Below are positions 8,168 through 14,789 of a stretch of DNA of 14,789 nt, one piece after another; position 1 is the stretch's first letter, and each line of letters begins with the position of its first letter. Both the position numbers and the translations under genes were made by a program. A model generated the notes under the pieces. The model was not told where the DNA came from, made no database searches, and saw only the letters and a list, made by a program, of their open reading frames with translations. Origin of the DNA: Rickettsiales bacterium (GTDB lineage: Bacteria > Pseudomonadota > Alphaproteobacteria > Rickettsiales > Deianiraeaceae); contig CANDYN010000017.1 of assembly GCA_947424985.1 (NCBI GenBank), positions 1-14,789 on the forward strand, given 5' to 3'.

Positions 8168-9172
8168 GGATATCGTGCCGGTTTTTTGGTCGTTTAATTT
8201 ACATTGGGACATTTGATATTTCCAGTCTTCAATTGGGGCTTGACTGTACGAAATTAAAACTTCGTCTTTGATTTGCACTAGAACATCACTTTTATCATCT
8301 TGATCTTCGTTAAAGGGCGAGACACCGTAGTAAGTATCAAGAAAAAGCCCGCCATATTGAGCATATTCAGAGCAGGAAAGGGTTTTCATTTTTTCATATG
8401 GGATACAGCCTATATCATTAAAATAGCTTATATAAAAAACTATTTTATCATCCTTAAGTTCCGCTTTGTTATCAAGGCTATTTAAAATTGTTTCGCGTTG
8501 ATTAAGCCCAAACTCCCAGGGTTTTAGTTGTTTTATTTCTTTTTTTGCAGCTTTCAGATCTTTTTCTTTTTTAGATTCAAGTTTTTCACCTTGTCCCTGT
8601 GCGAGCTGTATTTGTTTCTGTTCTTCAAGTTGACGTTCTTGTAGTATTGCGTCATCGGTTTTAGCTTCGATTGCCAAAAGATCTTCTTCATTTGCAAAAA
8701 TGGGAGTACATTTTTTCGGTCTTGCGACATCATATTTTGAGGCAATTATCATTCTTATGAAATCCGGCATAAGAGGTAGCATTTGATATTGATGAAATGA
8801 GGTATCACAATTCATTGCTAGCATTGTTTTTGCGATATAAAATTTTGTTACATTGCAAGATTTTGTGAGCTGGTTAAAGAAGGTGCTTGATGAGATTCCG
8901 AGGGCAAAAAGTGTATCATATTTAAGCTCCGTTGTGTCAATTATTATTCCGTTTTTAACATTAATTTTTTGTCCGTTTTCGAGTTCATATTCGGCATTAT
9001 ATGGAATTGTATAAACATATCTTTTATTAAGTAGATTTTGGAAAATAACTTGATTTTGATATACGATCGCGGTTACTCTTGGGTGATTTTTTATTCCGGA
9101 TGAAAAATACTCAGCTTCGGCATTTGCATTACTTGAAATAAGAAGAAATATTACAAAGAAAAAGATTTTCAT
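8153..9172 (-). CDS. Uncharacterised secreted protein with six cysteines
   Basis: I do not recognise this 339-residue protein. It has a clear signal peptide (MKIFFFVIFLLISSNANA, cleavage after Ala18), so it should be exported. The mature part has six cysteines (106, 122, 155, 256, 267, 324), an even number compatible with disulfide bonds. An N-terminal beta-rich part (20-100) and a C-terminal part (240-325) flank a Lys/Glu/Gln-rich stretch (about 165-217) that is probably a helix or coiled coil. There is no other membrane segment and no catalytic motif that I can see. Its ATG overlaps the aroB stop by four bases (ATGA), pointing to translational coupling, although a role in the shikimate pathway is not implied. 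Its 3' end overlaps degP by 15 bases on the opposite strand. The length, intact frame and signal peptide argue that it is a real gene. Confidence 0.87.
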   Translation of the reverse strand: MKIFFFVIFLLISSNANAEAEYFSSGIKNHPRVTAIVYQNQVIFQNLLNKRYVYTIPYNAEYELENGQKINVKNGIIIDTTELKYDTLFALGISSSTFFNQLTKSCNVTKFYIAKTMLAMNCDTSFHQYQMLPLMPDFIRMIIASKYDVARPKKCTPIFANEEDLLAIEAKTDDAILQERQLEEQKQIQLAQGQGEKLESKKEKDLKAAKKEIKQLKPWEFGLNQRETILNSLDNKAELKDDKIVFYISYFNDIGCIPYEKMKTLSCSEYAQYGGLFLDTYYGVSPFNEDQDDKSDVLVQIKDEVLISYSQAPIEDWKYQMSQCKLNDQKTGTISSSNK

Positions 9173-10296
9173 AGAAGTATTTCATCAAGAATTTCTTTAC
9201 ATTTATTTTCCGTTATTTTAATATTTTCCATTTTTCCAAAATCACCTGGAAGTGCAAAGGATATTTGGATTTCAGCATTATCTGAATATGAGTTTTTTTT
9301 ATCAAGAATCATTTTTTCAAGGAGTTTTTTTGATAGATTTTCATCTTGAGCTATGTCTTGTAATTTGATTGGAATTTTCAAAAATTCAAGATGAGTTTTA
9401 AGCTTTAAAAGTAGATTTTTATTTTGTAAAATACCGATTTTTTGAGCTAATTTTAGTTCGTAGATCATTCCGATTCCAACTGCGATTCCATGTAAAATAT
9501 TATGATTAAGCGATGGGAGTTTTTCGATTGCGTGTGCGATTGTATGTCCAAAGTTTAAGAAGGATCTAATTCCTAGGGTTTCAAGTTCATCGATTTCAAC
9601 AATTTTCGCTTTAATTTCACAGGATTTTTTAATTATTTTTTGTAAAAACTCGATATCTCGATTTAAGATTTTATCTTGATTTTTGATTAAAAATTCGAAT
9701 AATTCTTCGCCATCTTGAGTTATTATTGCGTGTTTTATTATTTCGCAATATCCGCTTATATATTGATTATATGTAAGGGTTTTGAGAAAAAATGTATTAA
9801 TTAAAACAAAGTCTGGTTGATAAAAAGAGCCTATAATATTTTTAAGTCCAAAGCCGTTTATTCCTGTTTTCCCACCTATCGAGCTATCGGTCATCGAAAG
9901 CAGAGTTGTTGGGATTTGGATAAATCTTACTCCACGGAGTAATATTGATGATACAAAACCCGATAAATCTCCGATCACCCCGCCCCCTATCCCGATTATG
10001 ACCGTATCTCGCGTTGACTTTGTATTTGTGAAAATTTCGCTCATTACGTTTTCAAGTGTAGAAAATTCTTTATTTATTTCTCCTGTTTTTGGCAGGGTTA
10101 TTTTATAAGTTTTAATAGATTTTTTTTCAAGTTCGGATTTTATATTTTCACTATATTGACTTGGAACACCGATTTCAGTTAAAATTATACAATTTTTAAA
10201 ATCGATATTTTCTAGGATTTCACTGACAATTGCTTCATAATTTTTAGTATTGAGGAACGAAATATTATAGTTTTTACTTTTAGTTTTGACTTGCAT
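9169..10296 (-). CDS. aroB: 3-dehydroquinate synthase
   Basis: AroB converts DAHP to 3-dehydroquinate, the second step of the shikimate pathway to aromatic amino acids and folate, using NAD and a divalent metal. The 375-residue protein has the usual length. The NAD-binding GIGGGVIGDLSGF (102-114) is followed by RGVRFIQIPTTLLSMTDSSIGGKTGIN (121-147, with Lys143). Likely metal ligands are Glu185 (CEIIKHA), His251 (FLNFGHTIAHAIE) and His269 (LHGIAVGIGM). The last motif has Ile where many family members have Glu (HGEAV), a small oddity. The gene follows nth after 42 bases, which contain a GGAG too far upstream (about 25 bases) to be a normal ribosome-binding site and a run of nine A. Its stop overlaps the start of the next gene by four bases. 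Confidence 0.98.
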   Translation of the reverse strand: MQVKTKSKNYNISFLNTKNYEAIVSEILENIDFKNCIILTEIGVPSQYSENIKSELEKKSIKTYKITLPKTGEINKEFSTLENVMSEIFTNTKSTRDTVIIGIGGGVIGDLSGFVSSILLRGVRFIQIPTTLLSMTDSSIGGKTGINGFGLKNIIGSFYQPDFVLINTFFLKTLTYNQYISGYCEIIKHAIITQDGEELFEFLIKNQDKILNRDIEFLQKIIKKSCEIKAKIVEIDELETLGIRSFLNFGHTIAHAIEKLPSLNHNILHGIAVGIGMIYELKLAQKIGILQNKNLLLKLKTHLEFLKIPIKLQDIAQDENLSKKLLEKMILDKKNSYSDNAEIQISFALPGDFGKMENIKITENKCKEILDEILL

Positions 10297-10338
10297 AAAT
10301 CAAGATTTTATTTTTTTTTACTCCATAATTAATAAAAA

Positions 10339-10968
10339 TCAAGGTTTATATGTTTTACAAAAACTTTGTATATTACAATTTTCACAGTCAGGTTTTTTTG
10401 CTTTACAGATATAGCGTCCATGCAAGATTAAAAGGTGATGAGTTAGGGTTTTTAGATCGTGGGTGTTTAACTTTATCAAAAAATTTTCGACTTGTTCTGG
10501 GGTTTTGAAATTCATTCCAAAAATTCGATTTGTCGTTCTAAAAACATGGGTATCAACTGCGATTGTTGGGACATTATACCAAATATTTAAAAACACATTT
10601 GCTGTTTTTCGTCCAACTCCGGCGAGCTGAATTAATTCATCGAAACTTGATGGAACTTTGGAGTTGTGTTTTTCTATCAAAATTGCAGCTGTTTTTAGTA
10701 TATTTTTTGTTTTTGTTTTGTAATAATTCAGGACCTTAAGATGAGATAAAATTTCGTCTTCACCGATGTTTAACAATTCTTGTGGGGTTTGAAATTTTTC
10801 AAAGAAATCTCTTGTTGCGATATTGACCATTTTATCTGTTGTTTGCGCTGATAGGATTATTGCGATTAGGAGTGTGAAATCGTTTTTATAATCAAGTTCA
10901 GTTTGTGGGTCGGGAAAATTTTCCAAAATTAGTTCACATATTGATTTGAGTTTCAACTGATCGCTCAT
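10339..10968 (-). CDS. nth: Endonuclease III (DNA glycosylase/AP lyase)
   Basis: Nth removes oxidised pyrimidines from DNA and cleaves the resulting abasic site, starting base-excision repair. The 209-residue protein matches E. coli Nth almost residue for residue. The helix-hairpin-helix LAGVGRKTANV contains the catalytic Lys121, and VDTHVFR the catalytic Asp139. The C-terminal [4Fe-4S] cluster ligands are Cys188, Cys195, Cys198 and Cys204 (C-x6-C-x2-C-x5-C). ILSAQTTD and HHLLILHGRYIC are also family signatures. The start ATG shares one base with the stop of the lipoprotein gene upstream (TAATG), so translation is probably coupled. No separate promoter is evident; the strong promoter before the lipoprotein gene should serve it. 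Confidence 0.98.
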   Translation of the reverse strand: MSDQLKLKSICELILENFPDPQTELDYKNDFTLLIAIILSAQTTDKMVNIATRDFFEKFQTPQELLNIGEDEILSHLKVLNYYKTKTKNILKTAAILIEKHNSKVPSSFDELIQLAGVGRKTANVFLNIWYNVPTIAVDTHVFRTTNRIFGMNFKTPEQVENFLIKLNTHDLKTLTHHLLILHGRYICKAKKPDCENCNIQSFCKTYKP

Positions 10969-11351
10969 TATCCAAAAAGATTTGGAAGTTTATTTGAGGT
11001 GAAAGAGTCGGACGGTGGGTCGCCTGTGTATACCGTTTGTGGAATTTGTTGAGCTGACATTGGAACGTTCCATTTTCCATCGATTGGATAATATTTTTGA
11101 TATACTAAAAGATTTACGTTTGCTGTGTCTTCAACCTCACCAAAACTTGTATATGGAGCATACCAGGGGATTGTATTGACCGTTTGAGAATCTTTAAAAG
11201 TGCCGTATGTAATTACGTCTTGTCGAAACATCGGAATTGAGGTTGGAACAACGGCTGGCCCAAGTGGTTTTGCTATTTCATTTGAAAATGGAAGATACGG
11301 CCCTTGACAGCTTACAAATAGAAGTGTTAAGATAAGGTGGTAAAATCGCAT
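10968..11351 (-). CDS. Small putative lipoprotein of unknown function
   Basis: I do not recognise this 127-residue protein. It begins with a short lipoprotein-like signal: MRFYHLILTLLFVSC, with Cys15 as the candidate lipidated residue. The lipobox has Phe at -3 instead of the preferred Leu, then Val and Ser, which is acceptable but not ideal. The mature part (about 112 residues) is rich in Pro, Tyr, Thr and Ser, has no further Cys or membrane segment, and looks mostly extended. The ATG at 11351 lies about 14 bases after the expected start of transcription from a strong promoter, which supports the gene and its start. The stop overlaps the nth start by one base. An exported protein at the head of an nth-aroB unit is odd; I infer no functional link. 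An outer-membrane or periplasm-facing structural role is possible but unproven. Confidence 0.78.
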   Translation of the reverse strand: MRFYHLILTLLFVSCQGPYLPFSNEIAKPLGPAVVPTSIPMFRQDVITYGTFKDSQTVNTIPWYAPYTSFGEVEDTANVNLLVYQKYYPIDGKWNVPMSAQQIPQTVYTGDPPSDSFTSNKLPNLFG

Positions 11352-11371
11352 ATATATTTTAGATCTTTGTT

Positions 11372-11400
11372 ATTATACGGTAAAATTTAGTATATTGCAA
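11372..11400 (-). promoter_or_regulatory. Strong sigma-70-type promoter for lipoprotein-nth-aroB unit
   Basis: Reading the minus strand, TTGCAA (11400-11395; four of six matches to the -35 consensus) is followed by exactly 17 bases and a perfect TATAAT (11377-11372). Transcription should start near 11365, leaving a leader of about 14 bases before the lipoprotein ATG at 11351. It lies in the 54-base gap right after the priA stop, so the downstream genes can be transcribed independently of priA. No terminator hairpin for priA is visible in the gap, so read-through is also possible. Confidence 0.72.
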
Positions 11401-11405
11401 GTTAT

Positions 11406-13420
11406 TTATAAAAAATTTACGGGATCAACATCGATTTTAATCATGGTACTTGATTTAATCGGGAAGGAATCGATTGCATTTTTTACGATATTCATAACGC
11501 CTTTTTCGCGAGGTAATGAGAGAAGAATTCGATAGCGATATTGTTTGTTTACGCGTTTGATTAGGCTTTCTGCCGGCCCGAAGATTTTGATTTGATTTGA
11601 GAGATTCTTTTGCAGGTGTTTTGCAAAATCTGTTGAAATATTTTTTGCTTCTTGCCATTCTTCCGATGCGACAATTATTGCGATTTGTCGATAGAAAGGG
11701 GGCAGGGGATTATATTTGCTATTGCGACGGAGGATTTCTTGGGCATAAAATTCAGCTTTGTCTTGCTTTGCAATTGCGTTTACGGCTTGGTTATTTTCTT
11801 GATAGCTTTGAATTAGGACGAGCCCTTGTTCATCAAATCTTCCGGCACGACCTGAAACTTGGGTTATCATTTGATATGTTTTTTCATAAATTCGAAAGTC
11901 TCCGTCCAAAAATCCCGTGTCGGTATCAACAATTACGACGCATTTTAACTTTGGAAAATTATATCCCTTTGAGATCATTTGAGTTCCGATTATGATTTTT
12001 GTTTCACCTGAAATTATATTTTCCGTTACTTCTTCGAGATTCATTTTTGTTATTTCATCGCTTGAAAATATTTGCTGTTTTACGTCCGGAAAAAACTTTG
12101 CAAGTTCTTCTGCGACTCGTTCGACTCCGAATCCGATTTTAACCCACTTATCTTCTTCGTTGCAAAAGTTACATGTTTTTGGGATTAGATTTGAGTATCC
12201 GCAATAATGGCACATCATGAGGTTTTTTGCTTGATGATAGGCCATATTTACGGAGCAATTTGGACATCCAGCAAGAGTTTTACAGCCACCACAGAGGATA
12301 GAGGATGAAAAACCGCGGCGATTTAGGAAAAAAAGCACTTGAAATCCATCATCGATTATTGATTTTGCGATATTTAAAACGCTTGGTGAAATTGACTCTC
12401 CGCTTCTTGGGCGATTTTGTTTTTCCATCATTTTTATGATTTGCACTTGAGGCATTTGTACTTTTGAATATCGTTCATTTATTTCAAAAATTTCATATTT
12501 TTTTTGTTCACAGTTAAAGTGGGTTTCAAGTGAGGGAGTTGCGGAAAGTAAAATTATTGGAATATTTAAAATTTTAGATCGCAATATTGCCATGTCTCGT
12601 CCGGAATATATCATTTTATCGCTTTGTTTATAGCTTCCGTCGTGTTCTTCGTCTATTATTATAAGTTTTAAATTTGAAAATGGAAGCAAAATTGCTGAGC
12701 GAGTTCCGATTATCAATCGACAATTTTCCGAGATTATCTCTTTTGCCGTATCTCGTTTTTTCGCCTTTGTAACACCTGAGTGCCAAATTTTTGGAGAAAA
12801 TCCGAGCTTTGATTTAAAAAATTCCTGTGTTTGTGGCGTTAGGGCTATTTCTGGCAGACAGACTAGAATTTGTCCTGTTTTTTGAGACAGAAATTTTGAA
12901 ACAATATCAAGATATATCATTGTTTTCCCCGACCCCGTTACACCGTTAATTAGGTTTACGCTAAATTTATCAATATTTTCATAGATTTTATCAGATATTT
13001 CTTTTTGTTTTTCAGAAAGATTGAGCTTTGGATCATTAAATTCGAATTTTACATCGTCTTTTTTACGTCCCTCCGGGCTTTTAATTATTGATAAATGTGC
13101 AGATAAAAATCCATCTATCACATCGCCAAGATTTTGCATGTTATATGCCCAGAATTGCTTGATATATTCTGTATCTTTGTTTGAAAAAAAATATTCATAA
13201 GAAGTGTTTATTGGTTTGATTTTCTTGACATCAAATCCGCTTTCAAGGACAGTTTTTTCATCCGTTTCTTCAAGTATTACGCCATATTCATCGCGATTTT
13301 GGACTTTACATAAGACAAGTTGTCCGATTTGGAGTTTTTTTTCACTAGAATAAGTTAAGATTTTATTGATTTTACTTGTTGTTGCGATTTTAAAATATCG
13401 ATTAATATTGATAAAAACAT
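11406..13420 (-). CDS. priA: Primosomal replication restart helicase PriA (start anomalous)
   Basis: PriA recognises stalled forks and reloads the replisome. The first in-frame ATG (13139) would begin inside the protein. The frame is open upstream for about 90 more codons and encodes the beta-rich 3'-DNA-end-binding domain (RYFKIATTSK, ILTYSS, IGQLVLCKV, EYGVIL). That stretch contains no ATG, GTG or TTG. An ATG at 13420 is one frame off; one extra T in the T5 run after it would give MFFINININRYFKIA joined to the rest. Otherwise ATT 13406 (666 residues) is a candidate. Counted from the Met at 13139: Walker A GVTGSGKT (66-73), GTRSAI, DEEH (163-166), LSATPSLE, zinc cysteines 283, 286, 292, 295, 310, 313, 323 and 326, GTQMISKGYNFP, and VSGRAGR. 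The family call is firm and the start is not. The right boundary given is the frameshift-dependent ATG. Confidence 0.94.
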
Positions 13421-13433
13421 AATATATAAAAAA

Positions 13434-13462
13434 AGTGTAAAAAAAGCTTTACTTTTAGTCAA
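13434..13462 (-). promoter_or_regulatory. Predicted priA promoter
   Basis: On the minus strand, TTGACT (13462-13457; five of six matches to -35) is followed by 17 bases and TACACT (13439-13434; four of six matches to -10). Initiation near 13427 would put the 5' end only about 7 bases before the ATG at 13420, or about 21 bases before the ATT at 13406. Its -35 lies within the divergent tRNA promoter. Confidence 0.5.
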
Positions 13463-13476
13463 GCACATTTTATAAA
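13448..13476 (+). promoter_or_regulatory. Predicted promoter for tRNA-Leu (and tig)
   Basis: TTTACT (13448-13453; four of six matches to -35) and TATAAA (13471-13476; five of six matches to -10) are separated by 17 bases. Transcription would start near 13483, about 5 bases before the mature tRNA 5' end. The position fits a tRNA promoter well. It overlaps the priA promoter on the other strand. Confidence 0.5.
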
Positions 13477-13480
13477 AAAA

Positions 13481-13578
13481 CAAAAGTGCGGATATGGTGG
13501 AATGGTAGACACACTGGTTTTAGGTACCAGCGACGCGAGTTATGGGGGTTCAAGTCCCTCTATCCGTACCACTTTTTG
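13481..13578 (+). repeat. Complementary flanks enclosing the tRNA-Leu
   Basis: CAAAAGTG (13481-13488) just at the tRNA 5' end and CACTTTTTG (13570-13578) at its 3' end are complementary apart from one extra T. The transcript could extend the acceptor stem by pairing its 5' leader and 3' trailer. The trailing T5 could also act as a weak stop signal between tRNA and tig. The match is short and AT-rich, so chance is possible. Confidence 0.35.
13488..13571 (+). tRNA. tRNA-Leu (anticodon UAG)
   Basis: An 84-base class II tRNA with an encoded CCA end. The acceptor stem is GCGGATA with TATCCGT (seven pairs, the first G-U), discriminator A at 13568 and CCA at 13569-13571. The anticodon stem CTGGT/ACCAG holds the loop TTTAGGT, giving anticodon UAG, which reads CUN leucine codons. 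The variable arm is long, with a GAC-GCGA-GTT hairpin, as expected for leucine. The T arm is GGGGG/CCCTC (one G-U pair) around TTCAAGT. It sits 31 bases before tig in the same direction. Confidence 0.97.
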
Positions 13579-13602
13579 TTTGTGTAGTTATTTTGTTTGT
13601 CT

Positions 13603-14789
13603 GTGAAAGTCAAATTAGTTAAGAATAAAGATTTAATAAGAGAGTATCAGGTTGTTTGTGGCGCTGAAAACGTTTCATCTGAGTATCAAAAAGTATTAGC
13701 TCAGGCTGCGAAAGACGTGAAAATCGACGGATTTGAAAAAGGCAAGGCACCGGTTGATATTGTTGAAAAGAGAATGGCGGCGAAGATTATGGAAATTGTT
13801 GCGACTGGAGTTCAAAGAAAAATCTTGAGAAAGGTTTTTGAGGATGAAAAAATCGTTGAAACTGTTGCACATATTGAAGATGTAAAGCCGCTTGAGCCTT
13901 ACACAAAAGATTCTATGAAAATTGGATTTCGCTTGCAAATGCATCCTGAAATTCCTGATATTAAATTTGAAAAAATAAAAATTGATACGCTTTCTTGTGA
14001 TGTTAGTGACAGTTTTGTTTCAAGTCAGATTGATAGTATTGCAAAAAATTATTCGACATTGAAAGCTGTTGAAGAAAAAAGATCATTGAAGCTTGGAGAT
14101 ATTGCTATAATTGATTTTGTTGGGAGGGTTGACGGAGAATTGATCGAAGGTGGGTCTGCAAATGGATATCAGCTTGAAATCGGTTCGCGTTCTTTTATTG
14201 ATACTTTTGAAGATCAGTTAATTGGGATGTTTGTTGGTGACGAAAAGACTATTAAAGTTCGTTTTCCTGAGAAATATCAAGCGGAGAATTTGGCTGGAAA
14301 AGAGGCTGAATTTGACGTTATTTTAACTGAGATTAATGAGAGCGTTTTACCCGAAAAGAACGATGAATTCGCGAAGAATTTTGGGCTTACAAGCTATGCT
14401 GAGTTGGCTTCAAAGGTTCGTGAAAACGTTGAAAAGGAAAACGAAAAACAAATTAAAATGGCAGCAAAAGCTGTTGTTGATAAGAATATTCGTGATAAGT
14501 ATTGTGACTTTCAGGTTCCACCTATATTTTTTGATCCGGAATACACTAGAGTATTAGAGCTTATTAAAAAAAGAAACGATGCACTCGAAGGAAAGAAAAA
14601 GAAAAGCGATTCTGACATTGAGAAAGAAGCGAAGGAAAAGGCTATTCAAAACGTTTGCATGAGTTATTTTTATAGAGATATAATTACAACGAATAAATTT
14701 GAAGCAAGCGACGAGGAAACTTCCGCTGAAATTGCGAAAGAAGCCGCTATGCGTCAAAGACCTTTTGAGGAGCTTTTAGCTCAATATCA
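13603..14789 (+). CDS. tig: Trigger factor, 3'-truncated by window edge
   Basis: Trigger factor is the ribosome-bound chaperone and prolyl isomerase that meets nascent chains at the exit tunnel. The visible 395 codons cover the ribosome-binding domain (about 1-115), the FKBP-like PPIase domain (about 150-245; GDIAIIDFVGRVDGE, FEDQLIGMFVGDE, FPEKY) and most of the helical chaperone arms; a few dozen residues are missing at the window edge. The ribosome-binding signature, GFRKGKVP at 43-50 in E. coli, reads GFEKGKAP here, with Glu45 replacing Arg45 at the same residue number. GTG at 13603 is taken as the start (MKVKLVKNKD); a TTG at 13597 is a close alternative, and an in-frame TAG at 13585 excludes longer forms. 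No Shine-Dalgarno is visible. It probably shares the tRNA-Leu promoter, since only 31 bases separate them. Confidence 0.97.
   Translation, partial: MKVKLVKNKDLIREYQVVCGAENVSSEYQKVLAQAAKDVKIDGFEKGKAPVDIVEKRMAAKIMEIVATGVQRKILRKVFEDEKIVETVAHIEDVKPLEPYTKDSMKIGFRLQMHPEIPDIKFEKIKIDTLSCDVSDSFVSSQIDSIAKNYSTLKAVEEKRSLKLGDIAIIDFVGRVDGELIEGGSANGYQLEIGSRSFIDTFEDQLIGMFVGDEKTIKVRFPEKYQAENLAGKEAEFDVILTEINESVLPEKNDEFAKNFGLTSYAELASKVRENVEKENEKQIKMAAKAVVDKNIRDKYCDFQVPPIFFDPEYTRVLELIKKRNDALEGKKKKSDSDIEKEAKEKAIQNVCMSYFYRDIITTNKFEASDEETSAEIAKEAAMRQRPFEELLAQY

Noticed and set aside
8153..9172. VirB9/TrbG-like type IV secretion component
   Set aside because: The size, signal peptide and beta-rich N-terminal part prompted the idea, but the conserved VirB9 C-terminal motifs are not visible, and no other type IV secretion gene is nearby.
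10297..10338. Hairpin AAATC-AA-GATTT next to a T-rich run before aroB as a terminator
   Set aside because: It would act on the plus strand, where no gene ends nearby; the two-base loop cannot fold well, and the T run is expected in AT-rich spacer.
11597..12207. Two plus-strand open frames (132 and 71 codons) opposite priA
   Set aside because: They are antisense to conserved helicase motifs of PriA and show no family features.
1..14789. CRISPR array, insertion sequence, prophage, toxin-antitoxin or other accessory system
   Set aside because: No spaced direct repeats, terminal inverted repeats, transposase or integrase, or small toxin/antitoxin pairs were seen; nearly every base is accounted for by conserved housekeeping genes.

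Overview
This window is a gene-dense, AT-rich stretch of bacterial chromosome (by eye about one third G+C) made almost entirely of housekeeping genes. The standard genetic code fits: TAA, TAG and TGA all end genes. The proteins look alphaproteobacterial: the DNA polymerase III delta' subunit lacks the four-cysteine zinc module, and the M48 protease has the N-terminal block and TPR-like tail usual in that class. The base composition resembles low-GC, often host-associated lineages, but glmS, fabD and aroB are present, so this is not an extremely reduced genome. I cannot name a genus. No mobile element, prophage, CRISPR array, toxin-antitoxin pair or defence system was seen.

Layout from left to right. 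(1) Minus strand, 2412 down to 1: glmS followed after 4 bases by holB, which runs off the left edge. (2) Plus strand, 2471-8167: fabD, a secreted M48 metalloprotease, the primase gene dnaG and a DegP-type periplasmic protease, packed with overlaps or gaps of 1-19 bases. This and the glmS unit diverge from a very short shared region with a good sigma-70-like promoter for fabD. (3) Minus strand, 13420 down to 8153: priA, then a small lipoprotein, nth, aroB and an unknown six-cysteine secreted protein. The last four are overlapped or closely spaced and have their own strong promoter just after priA. The unknown gene and degP converge and overlap by 15 bases. (4) Plus strand, 13488 to the right edge: a tRNA-Leu(UAG) followed 31 bases later by tig (trigger factor), cut by the window end. 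priA and the tRNA diverge from interlocked promoters.

Functional themes are replication and restart (holB, dnaG, priA), base-excision repair (nth), envelope precursors (glmS, fabD), aromatic biosynthesis (aroB), and protein quality control inside the cell (tig) and in the periplasm (M48, DegP).

No clearly new multi-gene system is visible. The points most worth checking are: the 5' end of priA, which has no standard in-frame start but would gain a perfect ATG if one T were added to a T5 run; a glutamate in place of the key arginine in the trigger-factor ribosome-binding signature; a roughly 65-residue insertion in the M48 protease; the two unrecognised exported proteins coupled to nth and aroB; and the near absence of Shine-Dalgarno sequences.
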